DNA of 64,000 bases, taken from Brettanomyces bruxellensis. Its lineage: Eukaryota > Ascomycota > Pichiomycetes > Pichiales > Pichiaceae. The DNA is taken from contig NC_054687.1 of assembly GCF_011074885.1 (NCBI RefSeq), positions 1,178,001 through 1,242,000 on the forward strand. The letters run 5' to 3'. The translations under genes were made by a program, and so were the position numbers. The notes under the pieces were generated by a model. It was not told where the DNA came from. It made no database searches and saw only the letters and a list, made by a program, of their open reading frames with translations. This document shows, piece after piece, positions 55,995 to 64,000 of this stretch (positions are counted from its first letter, which is position 1; each line of letters opens with the position of its first letter).

Positions 55995-58451
55995 ATGTCT
56001 ACGGATACAGCGGGCGATTTAGCTGTTGAAAATGCGTCAACACCAGATACACCTCCTAGTATAGGTTCTAAGGCTGAGGAAGTCAAGGAGAAATCTGAAG
56101 TGAAAAGTGATATAGTGGCCAATAAACAATCTTCTAGCAACTTAAGTGATTCTCAAGATTCAAACAAAACGAACGACAAAACTAGTGATACAGAAACAAA
56201 TCCTGACAGTGACTCTAAGACAGAGCTAGAAGATAAGTCCAAATCTGAAACGAAAGTCAAGACTAAGCCCCCAAAACGGCTAACTCTTCAAGAAAGACTT
56301 CAACTGGCGGCCCAAAAAGGTTCTTCAGCCGCAGATAGAAAGTACAAGAAAAGAAGTGTTTCTTCAAAGGTATTAAAACAAGTCCAAAGTGGAAGCCCTG
56401 AGCCTAGTAGTGTATCTGCATCTTCAACACCCAGATCGAGTACTAGTATCGAATGCAACTCGACACAAAATCATGACTTGTCCATACCAAAAGAATACGC
56501 AGATCTCACAAAGGACAAATTACTTGAATTGGTGGCAAGAAATGAACAGACAGTCAAGAAATTACGCCAGAAAATAAAAAGCCCTGAAAATGCCGAGGTG
56601 AAAGACACAAATACGGAGCTAGAATCGTTGAAGAAGAAGTTGAAGCAGAAGGACGATACAATAGAACAGATTATGAAAGAAGGTAGCGAGTTATCTGCCA
56701 AGGAGGTTAGACTTTCTCAATCGTTGAAGAAAATGAAGGTGCGAGAACAGGATTTAGAAAATGAACTCGACATTTCCGAAAAAAACGGTAAGCTGTTTGC
56801 AATGAAGGCGATCAAAATGGAAGAAAGCGTTTCAGCGTTAAAAAATCAGCTTAAAGCTGCTAACAACGATGCTCAACTCACAAGGCGGCTACAGTCTAAA
56901 TCCGACAGTTTAGAAGCTCAAAATAAGAAGCTTCGACAGGAATTGGAAGTATCGAAGAGCGAAAATGCTGATCTTGACACTCTCAAAAGGGAGAAGGGAG
57001 AACTAAAAGATAGATTCACGAAATTGAAAAAGGACTTTGAGCAGTTTAAAGCAGACAAAACTAGGGAGACAAAAATCTTGAAAGAGATAATACAGAAGCA
57101 GAAAGCCAAACATCTTAAGAACAAAGAAGAATCAGATAAGGAAATAAAGAGACTTGAGGCAAAGGTAGAGCAGATTAGAATACAAAACGAGTCGCATTTA
57201 TCTGGATCAAAGGCATCCAGGGGCCATAATAACTCTGAAAGCCTTGATTCTTCTTCACTTTCAATGCTACAGGCACAATATACACAGGCGCAGGAGAACT
57301 GGAAACTACTAGAGACATCGTATGAGAAGAAAATTGGAGATGCGAATACCGAACTTGATATGTACAAGAAGAGAGCAACCGAAAATGCCAAAAAGATACG
57401 GGCACTAAGCAATGATTTGAACTCTAGAACGGAAGAGATGAATCAGCAAATCGAGACCGAATCGTCTCTCACTTCTGATCTTGCTGTATGTCGGAATGAG
57501 CTTGCAAAGCTGCAGTCCGATTTCAAATCCTTGAAGCAGAGGTATGACATTCTTCAAAAAGATTACGATACCGAGAAGACAGAATTCGAGAAAAAGTTGA
57601 AAGAGCTATCCGAGGAAAAGACGAGATTGAGTGAGACTCTTAGATTGAGAACAGACAGTTTGAACAATGGCCAGGGTGATGGAAACTTTACGCCTTCTTT
57701 CTACTTGAACGACTTTGACTCATCTACTAGTGTGCCTGCACTCAACCAACAAAATCGCACAACCAGTCTTGGAAATATTGCAGTTGGTGAATCTGCACTG
57801 ACACCAGGCCTCGAGTACTCGAAGACTTTTCCTAATTCCGATAGTTCAACAGACGTAAGAAGACGTTCTAGAGGCCAGTTACCATATTTGACGACGACAC
57901 AACAACAACAGCAACCACAATTGCAGCCACCATCACCATTAACTGGCATCTCAAAGATCAGAGACCATGCTGAGAGCTCCATTATCCAGAATGAGAATGG
58001 ATCCACCATTCTTGAGCGTGATGAATACAGAAGTGGGCCAATAGCGCCTTCTGAATCTGCATCGAATGTAGGTGGTTCACTGGCACCTCCATCTGTTTCA
58101 AACATCCAGTTGGTTACAAAACTTTCGGCGAGAGTGAGGCAACTTGAACGTGAAAAGATTTCGCTCAAGGACGAGAACGAAAACCTCAGCAAGATGAAGG
58201 AGGACGCATCGAACGAGATTTTGAAGCTCATGAAACGGTTTGAGGAAACGAGAGACAACGAGGACAGATTATCGAAACTACAGATTGAAATTGGTGAGAC
58301 CAATAAGCGCTATGAGCAGGCCTTGGAATCACTCGGTGAGAAAACTGAGCGTTGTACTGAACTTCAAGATGATGTCGCCGATTTGAAGGACATGCTCAAG
58401 CAGCAAACTTTGGAGCTGGTGGCTCTACACGATAAAGTGGACGGAAAGTAA
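55995..58451 (+). CDS. SGM1: Golgin of the TMF/Sgm1 family
   Basis: 818 residues from the first in-frame ATG. A Ser/Glu/Lys-rich N-terminus contains RLTLQERLQLAAQKG near residue 95, a short motif shared with Sgm1/TMF1. A long coiled coil spans about 190-620, followed by a Ser/Gln-rich linker. A C-terminal coiled domain (about 700-818) matches the TMF C-terminus: NKRYEQALESLGEKTERCTELQDDVADLKDM. TMF-type golgins bind Rab6/Ypt6 at the Golgi through this end. S. cerevisiae Sgm1 is 707 residues. Imh1 or Rud3 are less likely because there is no GRIP or GRAB domain. Confidence 0.8.
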   Translation: MSTDTAGDLAVENASTPDTPPSIGSKAEEVKEKSEVKSDIVANKQSSSNLSDSQDSNKTNDKTSDTETNPDSDSKTELEDKSKSETKVKTKPPKRLTLQERLQLAAQKGSSAADRKYKKRSVSSKVLKQVQSGSPEPSSVSASSTPRSSTSIECNSTQNHDLSIPKEYADLTKDKLLELVARNEQTVKKLRQKIKSPENAEVKDTNTELESLKKKLKQKDDTIEQIMKEGSELSAKEVRLSQSLKKMKVREQDLENELDISEKNGKLFAMKAIKMEESVSALKNQLKAANNDAQLTRRLQSKSDSLEAQNKKLRQELEVSKSENADLDTLKREKGELKDRFTKLKKDFEQFKADKTRETKILKEIIQKQKAKHLKNKEESDKEIKRLEAKVEQIRIQNESHLSGSKASRGHNNSESLDSSSLSMLQAQYTQAQENWKLLETSYEKKIGDANTELDMYKKRATENAKKIRALSNDLNSRTEEMNQQIETESSLTSDLAVCRNELAKLQSDFKSLKQRYDILQKDYDTEKTEFEKKLKELSEEKTRLSETLRLRTDSLNNGQGDGNFTPSFYLNDFDSSTSVPALNQQNRTTSLGNIAVGESALTPGLEYSKTFPNSDSSTDVRRRSRGQLPYLTTTQQQQQPQLQPPSPLTGISKIRDHAESSIIQNENGSTILERDEYRSGPIAPSESASNVGGSLAPPSVSNIQLVTKLSARVRQLEREKISLKDENENLSKMKEDASNEILKLMKRFEETRDNEDRLSKLQIEIGETNKRYEQALESLGEKTERCTELQDDVADLKDMLKQQTLELVALHDKVDGK

Positions 58452-58566
58452 TGATGTACCCTAGTATAATGTAATGCAAATTGAATGTAATTACAGATTA
58501 AAACGCTATTATTTCATTTGTAGACACGGAAAACGCAGAAAAGAAAGTATAAAGCGAAAAAAACAC

Positions 58567-59208
58567 CTAATCGTGGCCCTGTGCATGAGCCTTTTTAGTG
58601 TGCTCATCAATATCGTCGGCCTCCCAAGGATAGGCAATCCATCTATCGGGCACCTCCTCACCACATAGATATATACCACCATTCATGTAATCTTTGTTAA
58701 TGTCAGCCTTCTTAGGTTTCTTCTTATCATGCACAACGAAAATCGAGAATTTAGTGTCGGACATGTCTCTACCCAAAGCATCGGCTTTTCTTTTCACATC
58801 CTTGTACAACTCGGTCAACGCGTAATGAAGCGTTGTTCTAGTATCATCAACCTCATCAACAATCAATATGTTCTTGCCAATCAGAGAGTCGAAGCTCTTC
58901 TCCAAAGCTCCAAAGTCCAACCATTGGGTTCTGATAACCTCCTTACCAATCTTGTCCTGAGATCCCATGTCCTCGTAAAGCGATAAACCAATAGCCTGAA
59001 TAGGAATGTTCTTCTCCCCAGAATGCTTCAAGAATGTTCTGAGAATACGCGATGGGATAAAACCACCACCACCGATAGCAACAATAACATCTGGCTTGCC
59101 GATGGTCTTGAGCAGAGTTTCTGCACTCTTTTGGCAGAGTTTATGGACACCGTTGTATGAAACAAAGTACTTTTCGGTAGTAGTCATGATGCAAATATCT
59201 TTGGGCAT
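58567..59208 (-). CDS. HPT1: Hypoxanthine-guanine phosphoribosyltransferase
   Basis: 213 residues. Hpt1 converts hypoxanthine and guanine to IMP and GMP with PRPP in purine salvage. The type I PRT fold is clear: DVIVAIGGGGFIPSRILRTFL near 40-60, RTQWLDF, the PRPP motif ILIVDEVDDTRTTL at 114-127 and HDKKKPKKADI. Near the end, PDRWIAYPWE covers the purine pocket. These match S. cerevisiae Hpt1 closely. Starts at ATG 59208 or ATG 59187 (206 residues) are both possible; the shorter form lines up better with the family N-terminus. It converges on the golgin gene with a ~115 bp gap. Confidence 0.93.
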   Translation of the reverse strand: MPKDICIMTTTEKYFVSYNGVHKLCQKSAETLLKTIGKPDVIVAIGGGGFIPSRILRTFLKHSGEKNIPIQAIGLSLYEDMGSQDKIGKEVIRTQWLDFGALEKSFDSLIGKNILIVDEVDDTRTTLHYALTELYKDVKRKADALGRDMSDTKFSIFVVHDKKKPKKADINKDYMNGGIYLCGEEVPDRWIAYPWEADDIDEHTKKAHAQGHD

Positions 59209-59543
59209 ACTTAGGCCACTTTTTATGGGAATATATTTCCGAAAGTAAGAGGGAATATGTTAAACCTTTCATGAAGGGTAACTAGAGTTGGGGGAAGCTG
59301 AATGAAAAAAATTTTCATAGATAAAGGTGATGTGAAGGAAAAAAAAAAAAAAAAAATTCCTGAAAGTAACAATACTCGCGGCATCGACTCTAGATCTAAA
59401 TAATAAACCTGAGTAAATGCCTAACACGAGAGCGTCGGAATTAAAGTCATTCGTCTAAAAACAAATAAATAAAACACACAACTACAATCTGTGACTGAAA
59501 TGACTATTAATACATATCTATGGATAGCGTGAGCTTACTTCAT
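59209..59543. promoter_or_regulatory. HPT1 promoter region
   Basis: 335 bp between tandem minus-strand genes. An A-run at 59339-59356 is the main feature. No Bas1/Gcn4 TGACTC element is seen. Confidence 0.4.
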
Positions 59544-61355
59544 CTAAGCTTTTGTAGGAGAGGACTGAAGTGTAAGATCTGCAAGATCTGGCTCACCTTC
59601 TTCTTCTATATATTCAGATGCTTCATTATTCTTCGCAGAATCCCCAAACTCATGACGTTCACCATCAACAATAACTGCATGATTTATCAAAGTATTTAGA
59701 GAATCAGCTCTAGGCTCCTCGCTTTCATCCTCTTGAGTATCTTTCCCCTGGCTATCACTTTGTAGTGCCATTTCTGATCTAAGCTTAAGTTGAGAGTTTA
59801 AAAGAGACAATCTTCCCTGAAGTCCCAAAAGAGATGGCAGCAACTTCAAATTACTAACCAACGAAGACCGTAATAACTTCAAAAGTTCCACGGAATCATA
59901 ATCTTTCACTATATACGAGCCCTTGAGGATTAGAAGCAAACCAACCACCTCTATGAGCTTTTCGCTTCCATTAGAGTTCTCACATATAAGCACTGTTAGC
60001 TGCTGAAACAAAGTGTTAGCTTCTTCATCCAAAAGAAGGTACAAAGACTGCTTTGTTAACTTCTCGTTCTGTAGCAACAAACTTTTTAAAGTCTTTCTAC
60101 TTTCCATATTCTTCACAAGAGCCTCGTATAACTCTTGGGGATCATCCAGAGATGGCAAAACTTCTGTATTGAGCCCATCAGCATCAGAAGAAGACCGCTT
60201 GGCAGCTTTTTCATTTTTAGCTGAAGCAGAACTTTTAACCGCACTAGGAGCACTCTCTTTTGCACTCTCTGCCGTTTCTTCCCTGTCTAAATCAATGACA
60301 ATTGCTTGGCTTTCTTCTCTTGATTCTCCCAATTTAATCGTCATGATACCACTAAGCACACCAGGATCAGAAATGGTGAGAGGAGATAGCTTCATCTGAT
60401 ATCCATCAAAGTAAGAAACGCTGAGCTTTCCATCGGTGCATATAATACCATTCAACTCCAACTGTTTGTCTGTCTGTAAAACAGCATCGCAGGCCTTTTG
60501 ACGCCGGCCATTTTCGTTGAAGGCATCTCTAAACATCTCGATTCTTCCCTTATCTGTAACTGCAACAAGGATCTCTTCCTTTGTCTTCTTTGACCTTATC
60601 GCCACCAGGGAAAGAACGTGACCTTTACATCTCAAAGTAGCCATGATTTTCTGCTCCTCAAGTGAAATAATGTTTATGGTAGGATCCATTTCTCTGGATA
60701 TTGCCATTAGGTTGCCGTTCAAGCGAGATTTTAGTATTTGGAGAATCTGGTTTCTATGTGTTCTTGGAGCTTCGATTGTGTAGTTTATTTCACGATCTTC
60801 ATCGTTATAAACGATCAAATTCTCTGAAGCAAAGGCAATCAACCCATCATTCAGTAATTGCATTAGATGGATATCCTTACCGATCTTAGCATGGTATGTT
60901 TCCAATGGCCGACTATCTAAAATATTGTACTTCTTAATTTCTGATTCACTTGGTGCATACCCAAGAATAATGGAAGATGCACCACCATAGCAAATACATG
61001 AAAGTGGAGACTCATTCGACATTTTTGTGACAAATTCCTTTGAATCAGGTGAGTAAACCAAAATTTCACCTGTTGCCAGAAGAACCGCCAGATAGTCAAA
61101 ATTCATTTTGCTTATACCATCCGGCTTGTCGTTTGACTTTCTCTTGCGCACCTTCTGATCTACACTCTTGGATCTCTGGATCCATCTCAGGTATAAAATG
61201 TGTTCATCCTGCTGAAATTCTAGTTTATTTTCCAACTTTTTCAAGTCTTCTTTGGTAGTTAAAATCTGGACCTCATTTCTTCCATGACCCTTTATTAAAG
61301 TGGCAACCAACCACCCTTTTGTATCATTAACGCTTCGTATCACAACGCCTCGCAT
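59544..61355 (-). CDS. UTP9: t-UTP/UtpA subunit Utp9
   Basis: 603 residues (575 in S. cerevisiae). Utp9 belongs to the UtpA complex, which binds the 5' external transcribed spacer of pre-rRNA early in small-subunit assembly. The N-terminal half is a diverged beta-propeller with repeats such as FDYLAVLLATGEILVYSPD and GDGR-like turns. The C-terminal helical Utp12-type region contains LKLLPSLLGLQGRLSLLNSQ and a tail VIVDGERHEFGDSAKNNEASEY, both of which match Utp9 specifically (the tail is close to the S. cerevisiae one). Utp5 was considered and fits less well. It starts at ATG 61355 and has an RRPE-like site ~100 bp upstream. Confidence 0.8.
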   Translation of the reverse strand: MRGVVIRSVNDTKGWLVATLIKGHGRNEVQILTTKEDLKKLENKLEFQQDEHILYLRWIQRSKSVDQKVRKRKSNDKPDGISKMNFDYLAVLLATGEILVYSPDSKEFVTKMSNESPLSCICYGGASSIILGYAPSESEIKKYNILDSRPLETYHAKIGKDIHLMQLLNDGLIAFASENLIVYNDEDREINYTIEAPRTHRNQILQILKSRLNGNLMAISREMDPTINIISLEEQKIMATLRCKGHVLSLVAIRSKKTKEEILVAVTDKGRIEMFRDAFNENGRRQKACDAVLQTDKQLELNGIICTDGKLSVSYFDGYQMKLSPLTISDPGVLSGIMTIKLGESREESQAIVIDLDREETAESAKESAPSAVKSSASAKNEKAAKRSSSDADGLNTEVLPSLDDPQELYEALVKNMESRKTLKSLLLQNEKLTKQSLYLLLDEEANTLFQQLTVLICENSNGSEKLIEVVGLLLILKGSYIVKDYDSVELLKLLRSSLVSNLKLLPSLLGLQGRLSLLNSQLKLRSEMALQSDSQGKDTQEDESEEPRADSLNTLINHAVIVDGERHEFGDSAKNNEASEYIEEEGEPDLADLTLQSSPTKA

Positions 61356-61817
61356 TGTTACAGTATGTATGCCCGTTTAACGTTGAAAAATGTGGCGTGA
61401 ATTGGTTAGCCCTGTTGTCTTAAAGATTGTGATCTTCAGATGTTAAGGGATGAAAATTTTTGGATGTTAAAAAAAAAAAGTAGGATCTTTTCTTTATTGT
61501 TCGGGAAATTTTCCAGCTTCGGTAGAAATATTTCACGTACATAAATGGGGAGTGTATTAGGGAGACTGAAATTTTATCGGTGCTCTATCTATATCATATA
61601 TTTACAGAGGACGACGTTTAAGTCATCAAAAGGTCATGTATCCCTTAAGGTAAATGTAAAAAAAAGCCTGCCAAGAGAACTCTCAAATGTTATCAATAAA
61701 AGCAAATAGTGTATACCCAGGACAAAAAAGATAAAATTATAGAATTGGCATTCAAGAACAGAACAACTAAAAATATAACGTTGCGTAGAAAAGCTGTGGG
61801 AAAAATGATCGCACTGT
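61356..61817. promoter_or_regulatory. UTP9 promoter and RTG3-like 3' flank
   Basis: 462 bp. TGAAAATTTTT at 61451-61461, preceded by GGA, resembles an RRPE ~100 bp before UTP9. An A-run is at 61470-61479. No gene seen. Confidence 0.4.
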
Positions 61818-62699
61818 TCAGCGTCTGATACCGGGAGATGCCGGAGAGTTAGGACTCTTACCAGATGTTGCCATTGCCTTCTGTTGACGTTCTAACTGTT
61901 GCTCTGCCAAAGGACCAACACCAATTTTCGATAATCCAATCTCAGCACTTGTGTGCAGTAAATTCATACGTCTATTGATTGGAACGTTATTGGCAATTTC
62001 AAGGTTCCTAAGTTTGATACTCAGCTCGACCTCCTTCCTGTTGTTTTCATCAATTCTTTGCTGCAACCAGGTGATATAATCGACTGATTTGGAAAGTATC
62101 TGACCCTTGTTTGGCTTTCCATCCTTAGTACCTGACTTCTCCTTTGAATCGTTAAAGAAATCCCTTGGTATGAGCCGCATCAACTCCTGAATCTTCTCAT
62201 TAATGTTATCTCTTCTTTTCCTATCAACAGGCTGTACACTTGCAGAGGTAGATGCTCCAGCCAAACTTCTTCTCTTAGGCCTTCCTTTGCCTCTCACAGA
62301 TGAAGATACAGAAGCAGGACTTCTTGCATTTCCATGCATTGCACTTCTTTCCACTGTTGAGCCACTTCTAGAACTCTTTGAAGCCATTGCTCTTGAAAGT
62401 GAAGCTTTGACACCACTTTGCATTGTATTAGCTGATTGGGCACGCATTGAAGGTCCAACCGTATAACTGCTGGAGAGATTGCTGTGAGGCTTAGCACCGT
62501 ATTCAGTATTAAAGCCACTTTGGTTTGCCGGAAGTGAACCGACAAAGTTAGCCGGATTGTCTGTATTCCCTTGTAAGCCCGATAGCCCTGAAAAATGCCC
62601 ACTCAAAAAGGAATCAAAGTCAACTGCATTTGGATCTAGTCCCAAATCCCCATTCAAAGTGTCAGAATGACTATTCTGATGCCCTTCATTCGTAGTCAT
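61818..62699 (-). CDS. RTG3: bHLH transcription factor, Rtg3-like
   Basis: 293 residues. A bHLH domain spans about 158-230: DRKRRDNINEKIQELMRLIP, a loop with the phrase TKDGKPNKGQILSKSVDYI, and helix 2 running into WLQQRIDENNRKEVEL. That loop/helix-2 phrase is typical of yeast Rtg3 proteins, which with Rtg1 drive the retrograde response. The N-terminus is Ser/Asn/Gly-rich and low in complexity. Two points are odd. The basic region lacks the usual His-Asn-x-x-Glu (it reads VQPVDRKRR, Asp for Glu). Also, an AT-hook-like KGRPKR lies just before it (138-143). Other bHLH factors (Tye7, Cbf1) fit less well. The protein is shorter than S. cerevisiae Rtg3 (486). Confidence 0.65.
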   Translation of the reverse strand: MTTNEGHQNSHSDTLNGDLGLDPNAVDFDSFLSGHFSGLSGLQGNTDNPANFVGSLPANQSGFNTEYGAKPHSNLSSSYTVGPSMRAQSANTMQSGVKASLSRAMASKSSRSGSTVERSAMHGNARSPASVSSSVRGKGRPKRRSLAGASTSASVQPVDRKRRDNINEKIQELMRLIPRDFFNDSKEKSGTKDGKPNKGQILSKSVDYITWLQQRIDENNRKEVELSIKLRNLEIANNVPINRRMNLLHTSAEIGLSKIGVGPLAEQQLERQQKAMATSGKSPNSPASPGIRR

Positions 62700-63410
62700 T
62701 ATGTCTCCAATGGAGAATAGTTAAATCGTATCAAGTATGTATTATCTGCCGACCGTTAAATTACTAAAGTTGGGTCTGAATGCAGCCAAATGACTCTTTG
62801 TATTGAATACGCTTGCGTCAGAAATATTGTACTAGAAATAACAAGCTGAAATTGTGTTGCTTTGTTGGTTGGGAAAGAGTTGTGGGGTCTTGGCAGAAGA
62901 TAATTAAATTCAATGCTTCAGATAAAGATAATTTTAAATTATCTTGAATTTATTAATTTATATTTTTCTTCTCCATTTTTATCCCGACCAGCAAATAATT
63001 AATGCATCGTTACACCAATACAAACATGTCTACATTTTTACATTGCGTAACAATGCTTTACCTGGGGTTCAAATGAAGGAGGTTGAACTTACAAATGATA
63101 TGGCCCAGTTATATATATGTTGCTTGAATTACTTTAAAAATCCTTATTTTTGATAAAAATAATTGCTTTTTCTTGTACACTCTTCTTGTCAAATTGACTT
63201 ATTTGGTGATTGTCCGGTGAACTTTCCAGAACACACTAAAGATTAAAAAAAGTAAATAAAAAGTTTGGGGAAATTATTTTAGTATATTTTTCGATCGCTC
63301 ATATATAAAGGGAGGTATTGTTGTATAACTCTAATACTTAATAAAGGCTGCATTATATAACATATCAAATTTTAACTGATTCGACACAAGAGCGTTAAAC
63401 ATTGCTAAAG
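62700..63410. promoter_or_regulatory. Divergent RTG3-like/CDC37 promoter
   Basis: 711 bp, AT-rich. A perfect heat-shock element (listed separately) and TATATAAA at 63302-63309 precede CDC37. A 69-codon open frame (62944-63153) has no recognisable features. Confidence 0.5.
63219..63231. promoter_or_regulatory. Heat-shock element GAA-nn-TTC-nn-GAA
   Basis: GAACTTTCCAGAA is an exact three-unit HSE, ~180 bp upstream of CDC37 and ~85 bp upstream of its TATA box. Hsf1 binding is an inference, but promoter placement next to an Hsp90 co-chaperone is apt. Confidence 0.6.
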
Positions 63411-64000
63411 ATGGTTGACTATTCAAAATGGGACAGGTTAGAATTATCTGATGATTCCGACATTGAGTGCCATCCAAACGTGGATAAGGCATCCTTTATA
63501 AGATGGAAGCAAAGAGATATACACGAGAAAAGGGCACAAAGAAAGGCTGAAATTAAAGGGCTGAAGATCCAAAAGGAAATGTACACAAAATTGACAGAAA
63601 GGGTGAATAAATTGTTGAAGCATTTTTCCATTATTGATATCACAGATGCACAAAAGAGGAACGAATACATCAACAATCAGTTCGATCCACAGGAAAAGTG
63701 CACAATTGAACAAGATGACAATTCCCCTACGTACAACGAGATGATCGAGGATCTATTTACACAGATTGAGGCTGATATCAAGAAAGAAGGCAAAGATGTT
63801 CAGGATGGTAGCACCATTTTGCAAAAAGTTAAAGAGCACCAGGGAAAAATCAACAAGGTTCTGGAGCAGATTGATCCCAAGCTAGAGGAGCTGGAGGAAG
63901 AGAAGCACGAGCATATTACGAGTGAGGACTACCACGTTGGATTTGATTCATCCTTTATCAACAAGAACGAGAAACAGGAAAGGCAGAAGGAAAACGATCC
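63411..64000 (+). CDS. CDC37: Hsp90 co-chaperone Cdc37, 5' part
   Basis: The first ~196 codons; the frame is open to the window edge. The N-terminus MVDYSKWDRLELSDDSDIE is the invariant Cdc37 signature, with the SDDSD CK2 site (Ser14 class) needed to recruit kinases to Hsp90. KASFIRWKQRDIHEKRAQRK and a long helical hairpin follow. Cdc37 delivers protein kinases to Hsp90. The Hsp90-binding middle domain lies beyond the window. Confidence 0.96.
   Translation, partial: MVDYSKWDRLELSDDSDIECHPNVDKASFIRWKQRDIHEKRAQRKAEIKGLKIQKEMYTKLTERVNKLLKHFSIIDITDAQKRNEYINNQFDPQEKCTIEQDDNSPTYNEMIEDLFTQIEADIKKEGKDVQDGSTILQKVKEHQGKINKVLEQIDPKLEELEEEKHEHITSEDYHVGFDSSFINKNEKQERQKEND

Overview
This window is nuclear DNA from a budding yeast (Saccharomycotina): compact single-exon genes, one canonical TACTAAC-type intron, and protein families typical of the group. 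CTG reads as leucine at conserved positions (for example in UBA1 and PHO91), which argues against the CTG-Ser and CTG-Ala clades. Together with the mixture of retained and broken gene order relative to Saccharomyces cerevisiae, this fits a Pichiaceae-type yeast such as Brettanomyces/Dekkera or a relative. The genus is inference, not something seen directly. I found no rRNA, tRNA, transposon, CRISPR or viral sequence.

Layout. 0-9 kb: the 3' end of UBP6, MIC19, UBA1 (with a two-codon first exon) and the a-factor exporter STE6. 9-20 kb: a bacterial-type PI-PLC, a ZRT3-like zinc transporter, FRQ1, COQ7, a probably peroxisomal malate dehydrogenase, ERG2 and a CSN4-like PCI protein. 20-32 kb: an unusual 11/10-bp tandem array, PFK2, PRP2, PHO91 and URK1, all with G/C-rich third positions. 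32-48 kb: NCA2, a small possible membrane protein, an unrecognised two-TM protein, DFG10, CEM1, NOP14, ATG9 and CDC73. 48-54 kb: NCE102 and an AT-rich, gene-poor stretch around a DUF1992 gene. 54-64 kb: a Pcl-type G1 cyclin, an SGM1-like golgin, HPT1, UTP9, an RTG3-like bHLH factor and the 5' part of CDC37.

The genes are mostly unrelated housekeeping functions, but several neighbour relations match S. cerevisiae: UBP6-MIC19, UBA1-STE6, ATG9-NOP14, and PRP2 with URK1/PHO91 (the last two inverted as a pair). ERG2 and PFK2 are also close in both. Three genes (MIC19, PHO91, NCE102) are each broken by one missing base in a short A/T run. In each case one added base restores the family-typical protein, so systematic homopolymer undercalling is more likely than three pseudogenes.

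Several promoters carry recognisable sites that fit their gene: a TCGTATA sterol element at ERG2, a perfect heat-shock element at CDC37, five SCB-like sites upstream of the G1 cyclin, a Mcm1-like box at STE6, RRPE elements at NOP14 and UTP9, and a PACE-like site at UBA1. The COQ7/MDH intergenic region has strong, unexplained CCG/CGG dyads.
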